From NCBI GenBank assembly GCA_019671135.1, contig JAHRHY010000001.1:2170001-2234000 (forward strand): a stretch of 64,000 nt of DNA, read 5' to 3'. A program made the translations under genes and the position numbers. Source of the DNA: Linnemannia hyalina. Lineage: Eukaryota; Mortierellomycota; Mortierellomycetes; Mortierellales; Mortierellaceae. How positions within the stretch are numbered: the stretch's first letter is position 1; every line of letters begins with the position of its first letter. The notes beneath the pieces are model-generated. The model was not told where the DNA came from and made no database searches. It saw nothing but the letters and a program-made list of their open reading frames with translations. This document shows positions 1 to 10,705 of this stretch, in pieces.

Positions 1-2250
1 CATCGACAGACAGATATCGGGGGTCGACATGTTGTTTCCTGCTCCGATAATCATACCGTCGCAGATGACAACAATCATCTTGTGCGAGTTGGGGTAGTCC
101 GTGGTAGCAATAGAGTCGAGCGTGGTCCTCAGTCCGTCGATACCTTCAGAGTAACAGGTAACCAGGGCCATGGTGTGGATCAAGGGGAAGTTGAACGGCT
201 GGAACGAAACAGGAGGCTGGCTGATGACAAAGGGCGAGACAGGGAGAGGGCAGTTGGAAACAGGCTGGGTCGTGGACGAAGAAGTGGTCGAGGAGCGGCG
301 GGACATGTTGCGAAGACCACCAAAGCTGGCAATGCTGGAGGGTCTCATGGCATTGGGCAGAGGTGGGGGGGAAGGAGGAGGGGTGCCGTTAATGCCAGGC
401 TGGTACGAGGGTCTGCTCAAGTTGCTGTTCGAGGCCGACAGGAAGGCGGGATTCATGCCGGGAGAACCAGGGGGAGTGTTGAAAGTCTTAAAGACACTCG
501 TGGGACGGTTGAAGGTCGACAAGGGACGAGCGCTGGGGGTACCCAAGGAAGAAGGAGTGGCCAGGGCACTTGACGAACCACCGGCGGCGGCGCCTGTGGG
601 GGTGAAGCGAGAGGTCGTAGGGAAAAGGGTTTGTCTCTTGTTGCTGAAAGCAGGTCGGTTGATGTCGGAACTCCAGGCCTCGATCTGCTCAGAACGCTTC
701 ATGCGATCCTGGTACGTCTCGTTGTCGAATCCTCCGAGACGGTGGTTTAGGAACCAGCCAAAGAAGACGGCCAAGAAGAACTTGATAAACACGACGCCCA
801 GAATAATGACCAGTGAGACATAGGTAATAATATCCGAGGTCATACAGCCGATCGTCTTGGAATCCATGGCTCCGATACGCGCAACCTGCTTCAGGCATGC
901 TCGGAGGCTGGTCAGCTTTTTCTGGACAAACATGTACGAAAGATCCCTCTGCAAGAGAATGTTTCCGTTCCGGAGATTATCGAGGGTGGGGTCGAGATCG
1001 AATGCAGGCTTGATCCACTTGAGAATGGAGGCATCATAGACATCGCCGTCGAATGCAAAGAGCATGCGATTGCCATCCTGGATCTGGTTCCAGGTGTAGT
1101 AGACGGGGGAGTTGGAGCCAGCCATCAGTCCGTCCCATGTCGCCCGGGTAGCAGAGGAAGTATGGCACCCAGTGCCCGTAGTGTCGACCGTTCCGTTCAC
1201 TGGTGTGGAACCGTCGTCCTTACGCACGACACAGGGGAAGTAATAGTTGGCTGTCGCATCTCCTGCAGCCGCGGCATCCCTTCGGTTGATCAGTCCATCG
1301 CAAGCGCCACCCACTTGAGTCTGGAACAGGAACGAGGCATCCATGCCTTTGGCCCCGTAGGTGGGGTCGTTCATGATGTCGATGCGGTCATTCGAGATAA
1401 GTGAGTTGATGGCAGGATGCGTCCAAACCTGTCCTCCGCCAGCACCGTCAGTGTTGAAGTAATACCCCATGCCATTGACGATCAGGTTCTCGGGACGCGT
1501 TCCGAACTCATACTTTCCTGTGCGGTCGTCCTGACACAGAGCCGCCTGCAATCCGAAGGTCAAGAAAGCGACAGCTCCCACCATCAGGACAATCAGCGAA
1601 ACTAGAGCAATCTTTTCGCGCCAGGCCCTCTGAATGTCCGAGGTGTGCATGCCTATAACGTCATATCACAAAGGGGAACGTGTGGTCAGTCATGTGGTCA
1701 GTCGTCGCAATAAAATAAACGCAAAATGGAATCAATAGCAGCACACAGCCTTACCACAAGACTTGAGGAGCGCTGAGGGGAAGCAGCAAGTAACGGCGTT
1801 ATAGTAGACGATCCAAGGAGAAGGGCACTCCTTGGTCCGCTTCTTGAGAGGGTTCTTGATGTCGACAATGGGCTTGCGCTTAGTATCCGAAGCCTTGACC
1901 TTAGGACGCTGGCCGGGCTTCTCGATCTCACGACCAAGAACACTTTTTCCGCGACGAACGCCTCCTGTGCGGATGGGGGTGGCGCCTGTGGGGTCAATAC
2001 CGGTGGTCGAAGCCTGGACCTTGATGCCGGATCCATCGAGGTTTTGTGTGGCGTTTCTGTAGTAGTATTGAGGGTGACTTTTGTCGATACGCTCACGGTC
2101 GGGTCGGATAAGGGACTTTTGGCGCTTGAAGTTGGTGCCCCGCCGGCTGGTGTCGACACTCAGTCCCGAGTTTGCTCCAGCGCCATTCTGTCGCCGAATC
2201 TGGGGTTCATCGTATGATAAACCCTGGGCTGGTGTATCGTCGTGGTCCAT
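1..2250 (-). CDS. Chitin synthase, class IV-like (5' part, runs off the left edge)
   Basis: Makes chitin from UDP-GlcNAc at the plasma membrane. Two exons are visible: 2250-1755 and 1652 to beyond base 1. The intron 1754-1653 has a GTAAGG donor and TAG acceptor and splits a Gly codon. Reading starts at MDHDDTPAQG and gives a basic, disordered N-terminus of about 160 residues, then a first membrane segment (IALVSLIVLMVGAVAFLTF), an extracytoplasmic stretch of about 200 residues with Cys pairs, a second membrane segment (ITYVSLVIILGVVFIKFF), a Ser/Pro-rich linker, and the start of the catalytic domain with CYSEGIDGLRTTLDSIATTD and ICDGMIIGAGN. That order of N-terminal membrane region followed by the catalytic core fits Chs3-type class IV enzymes. 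The catalytic QRRRW region lies outside the window. There is no myosin motor domain in the visible part, which argues against class V/VII. Confidence 0.9.
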
Positions 2251-3277
2251 TGTGCAAGGAAGGGGGTTATAATGTAAACACGCGTGTGCTTTTTGTGTCA
2301 AAAGTCTAATTGGATGTAAACAGGTCTTGTTGTTTAGTTGTTATTGTAATTGAGGAAAAATTGGGCACAGATGGATGTCCGTTTTGGAGCGATGGGTTAC
2401 CTTGAGGTGGGGTTCACCGGTGAGAGGAGGGTCGTGTCGTGGCAATTGGATGAAGTAAGGTGATTCTCTTTCTTTCTTTCGAGGTTTTATGTTTGTGGGG
2501 ATCTATGGTGCGCAGAGAAGAGTTGAGAGGAGTACAAAGAAACAGAATGAGATAGTGTTAGATATGAGACGGATAGGAACAGACGAAGTGCGTATAAAGG
2601 GTATAAAAAAAGAGGTGTGTGATCATTGAAGGCGTTTGGATTGGTAAGGAGGAAGGGCGGTTGGTGATTGATCGCACTTGGCTAGTGCGCTTGTAAAGGT
2701 ATGCAAGCGATATCGCCGAAAGGACATAAAAAAGGTGCGGCCACAATTGCGAGCAGGCCGTCTGTCTGTTTTCGGGGAACACAATTGATGACGATGATGA
2801 TATCGATGATGCGAAGGGAAGGTCAAGGAATGAAAAGGCACAGGGGAAGGGAAGTAAGACAGGGTCGACCCTAAGCCAGGATGTTTCGTGAATGTCAGCT
2901 GCAAGCAGAGATGGAAGGGGAGAGTCAGACACAAAGGAAAATATTCGTAGACAGTGGAGGAGGTATAAATAAAAAGGGGGAAAACGATATCATTGCGACA
3001 GATGGCCATGACACCTTGTGTGTGTGCTGTTGTCTGTCTGCTGATATAAATAGGTTCTTGTAAAAGAGGGTCCGACCGGGTAATTGACACAACGAAAGAA
3101 TAGAACACTAACAGAACCCTGACTTCTAGGTGTCAAATAGAACTCGACAATGACGATAGTGTTTTCTTCATACTGTTGTTGGTGAACAATAATAAACCAC
3201 CCACCGTTTGTATAACATGTGGTGGAGATAGAGCAGGGTAAAGTGGAGGTGGAGCAAACGATAATGGTAATGATAAT

Positions 3278-3308
3278 GATAATAATAATAATAATAATAA
3301 AAAAAAAA
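3278..3308. repeat. (AAT)n microsatellite followed by an A-run
   Basis: Seven or so AAT/ATA trinucleotides run directly into a nine-base A tract. Confidence 0.9.
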
Positions 3309-4166
3309 TTCGTTGTGTTTGTGCATAGAGAACGGATGGGTGTGGTCAGGATGACATGATTGTACGTCCCATGGTTGGTCCATCTCCGATATAAGAGCGA
3401 GAGCACGTTGCGTTGATTGTCTGTTTGCTCGCACGCTTTTTTGCTTGAAAAAACACGCCTATCCATAGCAACCCCCTGGATGCTCAGAGGTGCGTTGGCG
3501 TATGTGCGTACTAATCCTCTTTTTCAGAGGAATGTGGATAATAGAGTCCTGTCTGAATGCGCTGGAGATTGTTGGAAGGGCATAATTGAGCAGGGTATGA
3601 AGGGAGAAGGAAGAAAAGAAGAAGGGATTGAAGGATGGGGCTGAAGTGAAGGTAATTGTTGGACAAAGGCGGGAGGGGTCCTCAGCTAGGCTGGAAGGCG
3701 GATAAAAAGAGCTTCTCTTTGCCCTTTAAGGGACAACAGCGTTGGAAGGTGGTGGGTGGTGGTGGTCGATAAAGAGACGCGTGGGTGAGGGAGGTGGAGA
3801 TGGTGGTTGGTGGTAAGTCGTACCTGATCCGAATTGAGTGCAGTTCTTTGGCCAGTGGATAAGAGAGAGAGGAAGTGGAAGAGAGGGTCGGCGGTAGGTG
3901 GAGTTTTACAAGGGCGCCTGGCCTGGCTGTGGTATACTTTGGAGTGAGAGTGAGAGTAAAGCGAGAGAAGGAGAGACGATTAGGGTTATTAAGAAGGAGA
4001 TATAATGTACAGGGTCGTTGGTAAAGAGAGTATGCTGGATGAGGAGGGAATGATATGAATGATTAAAAAGAAAAAGGAGAAAGGGGAGTGAGAGAGAGAG
4101 AGTATGAAGAGATAAAAAAGAAAAGAAAGAAGAGGGGACGCAAAGTGAGAAGAGAAAGAAAAATAA

Positions 4167-4194
4167 AGAGAGAGAGAGAGAGAGAGAGAGAGAG
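4167..4194. repeat. (GA)n microsatellite
   Basis: About 14 uninterrupted GA dinucleotides lie within a wider purine-rich stretch (about 3920-4310). Confidence 0.95.
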
Positions 4195-5610
4195 CACACT
4201 GAGAGAGAAACACAGTGGGAGGAGTGAGGGGCGTGTGCCAAACAAGTAAAAAAAGGGAATTAGAAGACGAAGAAGAACAGGAAGAAAGAAGGAAGAGGAA
4301 GAAAGAAGACAAGGTTCAACCGCTGAGCTGAGGGTTGAGAGCACTTTTCTCTCTCTATGAGTGTTGTACACCATATCTCCATCTGGGAGATTATTCAATT
4401 ATATTTCGTTTCTTTGTTGTCTCTGGTTGGTTGTTGTTGCTACTGTTGTGTCAACAAAGTGATGTAAAAAAAGGCGGAATTGAAGGCCAGGGAACCCCTT
4501 CCCTTCCCATTCTTTCCCTTTCTTCCGCTGTGTCTCTCATCTTCATCACTTCCTCACTCGTTGTATCGCATTACCGGGTCGCATACGAGCAGCATATCCA
4601 AGCAGCGCGCACGTTGCCTTGCCTGCACACAGAAAGAAGAAAGAAAAAAGAAAAAAGAAAAAGAGAGAGAGAGGAAGAGAAACGCCAAAAACAGATAATG
4701 ACCCCGATCCAGATATCACAACACAGGCCGATACAAAAAAAAGCGGTCCTTCTCCCGATACAAGCGTGTAATATAACCTATTAGCGTAGCATGCGTAAGA
4801 TAGGGATAGTACGAAAGAGAATACTTCAAGCAACTTTCTCTCCTTAGCATTCTTGTCTCCCCATCGTTTTTTCTGTCTCCTCGAATGCAGCACAAGGGAA
4901 AAGGCCGGATGGACCGTGGTTCATCGATCCTCCACTGATCCAGAGACAGCTGTCTCCTGGACAAATACGTTGACTTTTTCACCCTCACTTCCTCTCTTTC
5001 CATTGTACCCAAAATAACAAACATCGCGATACGCGCGCGTTCTTTCTGTATCTCCTTGTGTCAGTCGCTGTCTTCGTATCTGTTCCAACAGCAACAAACC
5101 AGTCCAAAAAGTGCGAAAACTGGTATGGTTTTTGTGTGCGGGTATTTTTCGATTCGTTAGCGATGACAGGGATAGAACAGAGGCATGATTGCGGGTTAAA
5201 ATTAGATTGCCAGTGCGTCGTACACACTCATATAAAAAAATGCACAAAAAGCAACTCAGAGGGAGGGAGGGAAGGGCAGAAGGCATGGATGGGGGTGGAG
5301 ACAGGAGAGCCAAGTTCCAAATAAAATGATAAACAACATAAACAACCCTCCCAGAGGTCCACAAGACTGAGAAAGAAAAAACAAAATAATTACGCAAGAC
5401 GATCAGGGTATCCCGCAAAGAACATATATGCTGTACAAAAAGGAAAAAAAAAAAACACAGCATGCAGTCCCAGTAATGTCTTGCTGTCAATTTGACAACA
5501 ACAACAAACGCCATGGCTATGATAATCTTCATCTTTCTCGGACAAAGGGCAATTGAGAACGGATAAGCACCCAATTTCAGAACAAAGTGCTAGGAGGATG
5601 CGGAGCGCAT

Positions 5611-5663
5611 TGGAGTGGAGTCGAGCAGGAGTGGTGTGGAGTCGAGCAGGAGTGGAGTGGAGG
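5611..5663. repeat. 21-bp tandem repeat, about 2.5 copies
   Basis: Units 5611-5631 and 5632-5652 differ by one base (TGGAGTGG versus TGGTGTGG start, then GAGTCGAGCAGGAG). An 11-base partial third unit follows. Confidence 0.85.
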
Positions 5664-7956
5664 TATGTCGTAGGAAAATTGAAGATGATGCGGAGGATTT
5701 GGAAGCGGACGCATCAACGGGCGACGGTATCGAGATTGCCATCTCTATCATTCTTTCTTTCCCTTCCTCTCTTTTTTTTCCCGAGACAGGCATGGTCTGA
5801 GTCCCGTCTGACTGGGAACTTGGTCGCGTGTACGATGATGGAGCACGAAGAGAGGCTGTAGCGCCATTCAAGTCCAGCTCGACAGCAACAAAAAAAACAG
5901 CGAACACTGACACACTCTGCCTTTCTGCGCAAGGCTTGGCGGAAACAGGCCAAACACGACTCCTCTTCCCTGTTTAGCACCCAAGGCAGCTTGTTTTGTT
6001 TTTGTTTGTATGAGGCGAAAGGCAAAAAGGGGGAGGAGTAGTGGTTTGACAAGCGGGTCTCGGGGTTGTAAAAGGGGGTGAAGTGAAGGTCAGGTTGCGC
6101 TGGTTAGGGTAGTGGAGTAAGGAATTGGTAGATAGGTTGACGCTGTCCAGGTGAGAAGGAGAGGGTCAGGTTAGGGTGAGAGATTGCGGGGAGGCTGTTT
6201 ACCTAGCGATCTTGGGAGATGTAAGAAGGACAGAAGTGATGAAAGAGGATGAGGAATGTGATGCTGAAGGAGGTGGAGAGAGCGAGAGTGGGGGTGTGTT
6301 GTCGGGTGTGTTGTCGGGTGTGAGATGATGAGCCTAGTTGGTTGTCGAGTTGGTTGGATGGTGTGTAATAGGGTGTAATCCTAATGGGAAGGGGACCAAC
6401 ACTGCAAAAGAGATGAAGGATGATGAATGTCCTTGGGGTCTGCAGGGGTCAGGAGTTTAAGCGGCAGATGGTTCCTGGCGGCTGGCTCTGGGGATTAGGG
6501 TTCCTAGGGTGAAAGGATGAGAGGTGGGTTGTGGCTACTCCTGCTGCAGTGCGTGCCGCATCAGTTTGTCGATGCAGTAACTGGCTGAGGTTGAAGTGAG
6601 AGTTACAAGACAGGAAGAGGTTTAAGAAAAGGTTGTTCGTTTGGCACATACTACACAAGCGATTAAAGCCCTGTGGTCAGATCGGAGGGGGGGCAATGAT
6701 GCCCCATGAGATCACAAGTCAGCGATACCGAAATTAAGGCAGACAATTCATCTCTTTCCTTTGCGTTGTCCGAGCAAACCACCTTCCTTTCAACAACAAC
6801 AGCAATAACAACAACAGCATCACCAGCAACAAACAAAGCAGCAATAAAATAAAAGCAACGAGTACTGTGCATGTCTCGGGTTTTGTGTTCACTTCACACC
6901 TCGCCTTCCAATGCTTCCATAAAGGATATAAGTCTTGTCATCTCTTTACCTTGGTCTACCAAGCTCAACTGAACTTTAACTCTCACCAACAACAAGACTT
7001 ACTGACTGGCAATTGTCTTGTTCCTGACTTCTTCTCCATCAAACATGCCCTCCCCCTCTTCTTGGCTGTCCAATGGCATTCTATAGAGTTAAGCATGGAC
7101 AGGTTGTAATGGTCGGATCTGACGGCCTGGCCCTGGGCATCTTACCTTACCCGGTGCCTGTCCTTCCTTATAATTTTCAGAAATGAAATACGAGATGCTC
7201 TCAATTTTTATTTTTTGGCCTGTTTGTTTGTCAACTTCCAAGGTGTACTTTTATTCTTTCCGAGAGAGAGATGAGAAATGGCGGGCGCTTGACCTGACAA
7301 GGACAAGGAACAGGGAAATTCCATGCAAGCAGAAGAAGGAGAGAAGAGGAGAGAGAGTCCTCCAGTTACGCCCATTTATATCTCCTTGCAGTTGCCATGC
7401 TGGCATCTTACTGACTATCGACATGAACTGGAGGCGATATGAGAATGGAAAGGGAGAGGCAAAATTGAAACCTCAGGTACAGACTCCACTGCGAGAAGGT
7501 GATGGTGCCTGAATCACATCAGTTGATAGGGGTTGGGCGAGGACCCAATGGAAAAATTGGAACTGCACGTGATGCTACATTTGCGTGGATGCAATATACC
7601 AAGCATATACATTTTCAATCCAGCAATGGATTTTTTTGTTGTTAAGCTCCTCAGTACTGCGATTATTTTGTTCGGTCCTTCTCTTTTTCTTCAAGTAAGA
7701 TCCTGCGTTACAAGGACGACAAAGAGACGCAAGGCCAATTCACTACCGTCATCGCCGAAAGGGAGGGTGCAATCGCATCGGGCAGAGGAGCGAGTCGGGA
7801 CTCTCAGAAAGACCATCCCAATCATGGGATGATCATCGCTTCGCTGCCCACCTCTCTTTGCTGACCCATGATGCATGATGGCAATATGCTGGATCACTTT
7901 TCAGAAAAGGAGGAGAAACTAACGACTTTTTTTTGTTCATGCAACCATTAGTCAAG

Positions 7957-8630
7957 ATGCAGTTCTTCGTGAAGTCCCTTACCGGCACTTTCGCCGTCAA
8001 CGCCCAGTCTGGCGATAACATCAACAATGTCAAGGCCATGATCCAGGAGCGTGAGGGTACGTTTTTCTCTTTTCGGCAGGAACATTCAAGGATCTGGATG
8101 AATCTGTGATTCGGGATTTCGACCTTTCAATCGACTTTCTATGACTATGCATGAGTTTTGTTCGTCGCTACTGCTGTAGTTCCCGGGAGGAAGAATCAAA
8201 AAACTAAGACGAGACGACTCTCTTCTCTTTTTTTCCTTTTCTTCTCATATCGGAACAATGATCAGGTGTTGCTGCCGCTGTCCAGCGCCTCTCCTTCGGT
8301 GGAAAGACTCTTTCCTCCGATATGCTCCTTGCCACCATCCCCGCCATGTCCACCTTGGACCTTAACGTCGACCTTTTGGGAGGTGGTAAGAAGCGCAAGA
8401 AGAAGACCTACACCACCCCCAAGAAGATCAAGCACAAGAAGAGAAAGGTCAAGTTGGCCGTTCTCAAGTTCTACCAGGTCGATGGTAACGGCAAGATCAC
8501 CCGTCTCCGTCGTGAGTGCCCCTCCGAGACCTGCGGCGCTGGTGTCTTCATGGCCTGGCACCACGACCGTCAGTACTGCGGTCGCTGCGGTCTGACCTAC
8601 GTCTTCAAGAAGGAGGGCGAGACTGCTTAA
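7957..8630 (+). CDS. Ubiquitin-like / 40S ribosomal protein eS31 (S27a) fusion
   Basis: Precursor that is normally cleaved after Gly-Gly to release ubiquitin and ribosomal protein eS31. Exons are 7957-8056 and 8266-8630 (donor GTACGT, acceptor CAG, split Gly codon), giving 154 residues. Residues 1-73 align to ubiquitin over the whole fold ([32 protein letters not shown]) and end in LLGGG, followed directly by KKRKKK of eS31. The eS31 part is highly conserved and has the zinc ribbon cysteines of CPSETCGAG and YCGRCG. The ubiquitin part is strongly diverged. The Ile44-patch residue is Ser, Arg72 and Arg74 equivalents are Asp and Leu, and the Lys11, 29, 33 and 63 equivalents are absent. Lys6, 27 and 48 equivalents remain. 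The ribosomal function is secure; whether the first part acts as ubiquitin is doubtful. Confidence 0.95.
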
Positions 8631-9366
8631 ACGCGGTTCTTCCTTGGACTCTTTTATTCTCGAATAAAAACCTTCTGCAATATCTATATCTTATCTTTGT
8701 CAAGGATCTTTGCGCATGGATATGTCGATCAATTGGTCACCTGTGCAGCAATTGAAGAAATGGAGTGTGCAATTATTGCTAAAGTCGCTGCGAAGGGCAT
8801 GGCAAAATGACCTGAAATAGCAATTAGACCTTCGGCACTCCTTGCGCAGTGAGTCGAATTGTCGGCTCGTCCCGAACCAACGCCAAAATTTCCATTTACA
8901 GTGGTGAAAGTTGCCTTGTCAACAAGCCACCTCTTGGAGCGGGACTCTCACGCCTTCCGAACAGTCTTACTTGACCCCAGGCGCCATCTGTCTTTTCCAC
9001 TTTTCTTCTCACTTTATTCATCACACCTCCCTTTACTCTTCACACCCAACAACTCTTACACTTGGACCTTCAAGCTTATCAGGAACCCCTAAACCATAGA
9101 CTGCCGAGAAACAAGTCGACTCGCATCTCGGAAAACACCCATCAGAAAACATTCGTGACACGTCCCGTCTGCCATCATATCCCCACGCCACCGTAACCCC
9201 ATCGACTTTCTCTTATCCCCGCCTGAACCACAACTCAGAGGTCTGGAAGCGCTCCTGAACTGCTTTTCAGACGAGCCCTACCTTATCACCGCCCACTCGC
9301 GTTTACAAGCTTATCCGACTCTGATCAATTGAAGGAGAGAGGCGCATATATTTTTAACAAGGAACG
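8631..9366. other. Intergenic region: 3' UTR of eS31 gene and promoter/leader of OPA3-like gene
   Basis: No gene is seen. The second half (about 8985-9300) is C/T-rich on the + strand, like other 5' leaders in this window. Confidence 0.6.
8663..8668 (+). terminator. AATAAA poly(A) signal of the UBI3-like gene
   Basis: A canonical AATAAA lies 33 bp after the stop codon. Confidence 0.6.
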
Positions 9367-10705
9367 ATGTCCGCTGTTAAACTTGGCTTCTTGGCCATCC
9401 GCACAATTGCCAAACCCATCGCCAACTCTATAAAGTCCTACAGTGCCAAGCATCCAAAGTAAGCACCAATTGAAACTGGACCCCATTCATGCAAAGTTCC
9501 CTACAGGACGTGTCCAACGCCGATATTGACCTTTCCTTGCTTCTTCTTGATCGCCATGAACGAATAGGTTTAGAGATGCGTGTATCGGTGTCGCGCAGGT
9601 ATACCACTGGCGATTGTTGTTGAGGACATTGATTTGATACCAGGAGGCAGTGGAAAGCACAGGCAGCACGCTCACTTACACCACACCATTTTACCTCTGT
9701 CTCTTGGAAACCGCTATAGTTCTCGCACAAGACAGAGATGCAGCTCAAGATGAAGTTTTTAGGATACAAGGTCGAATCGATTCGTCCCTTGAACGATGCT
9801 AGGTACGACGGCCACAAAGAAACGTTTATGAGAAGAGCTTGGTAGGTTGAGCTTTCTGGGAATTGAGGTCGCGTTGCAACCACTGACCGGGTATATGTTT
9901 CACTCTACATAGAGCTGTTGAGATGGGAGCCAACTTTTTGGGCGAGGCTATTATCTTTGGAGTGGCTGGATCGCTTATCATCCTAGAGAATGCCAGGTAA
10001 CAACAGGAATCGTATGATAGCAGTATCGGGAACACGAAAAACTGTTCAATATCCCCAAGTGGACTTAGAATTTCATGAAACCTAAAATTGACAATGTGAA
10101 TCAATAGGACGCGAATGAACGCGAGAGACCGCAAGAACCACGTCGACGACACACTCGACAACCTCCTGTTGATGACATCCGAACTGCGGGAAGAACTGAA
10201 AGAGTTGGAGGTGACCTCGGACAAAAAGATTCAGGACCTGCAGAACGAGAACGTCGTGCTAAAACGGACACTGAACGAGATTTTGGATGTCAGTCTGCGT
10301 CTTCGGAGTCATACCCCTTACAGCGGACAGGAGATCGGAATCGGCAATGCCGCAGGAGGATTTGTACTGCAGATCGCGGACGAGCCTATGATTCGATCGT
10401 TCCCTGCAGACCCTGTGCCACCACCACCATCGCCTCCATCTTCGCCAGTCGTCAACAATACTTCTTCCTCGACTGTCTCGACACCGCTGCAGTCCTCTTA
10501 TGATTTCCATCACGAGCACCATCAGTTAGGCCACCCACAGCAACAGGAGGACTTTGTTCTTATTGACCAGACCACCGACACGTCCGTGCCCCACCACGAG
10601 CCACCAAAAAAGTCACGATGGGAGAGCTTGACTTTTAGCTGGCCTTCCTCTGGCTCTTCCTCTGGCTCTTCCTCTGGCTCTTCTTCCACACCCTCTGCTA
10701 CATAG
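9367..10705 (+). CDS. OPA3: OPA3-like mitochondrial protein
   Basis: Homologue of optic atrophy 3, a mitochondrial membrane protein linked to organelle shape and lipid metabolism. The biochemical role of the family is not settled. Exons are 9367-9458, 9568-9598, 9720-9802, 9913-9996 and 10108-10705, giving 295 residues. Family landmarks appear in order: LAIRTIAKPIANSIK near the N-terminus, FSHKTEMQLKMKFLGY (equivalent to the YHW-EMRTKM region of the animal protein), ESIRPLNDARAVEMGANFLG, and the hydrophobic EAIIFGVAGSLIILENAR. A coiled coil follows (about residues 105-150). The 31-nt second exon was chosen because donor GTATAC and the next TAG acceptor keep the family sequence in frame, whereas reading on hits a stop. 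The C-terminal 110 residues are Pro/Ser/His-rich and end in three 12-bp repeats coding SSGS (10643-10682). That tail is longer than in animal OPA3 proteins. Confidence 0.87.

Larger units (their letters stand above)
2251..7956. other. 5.7 kb non-coding region upstream of chitin synthase and UBI3-like gene
   Basis: I see no supported gene here. Open frames are short and low in complexity (Ser/Leu/Phe-rich translations of GA- or CT-rich DNA). The region holds microsatellites and small tandem repeats, listed separately, and presumably the promoters and leaders of the two divergent flanking genes. A small gene or non-coding RNA cannot be excluded by eye. Confidence 0.6.

Noticed and set aside
9568..9645. 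Longer second exon of the OPA3-like gene reading VYHWRLLLRTLI
   Set aside because: It contains the attractive YHW string but runs into a stop with no donor of the right phase. Using the GTATAC donor gives FSHKTEMQLKMKFLGY, which aligns better with the family.
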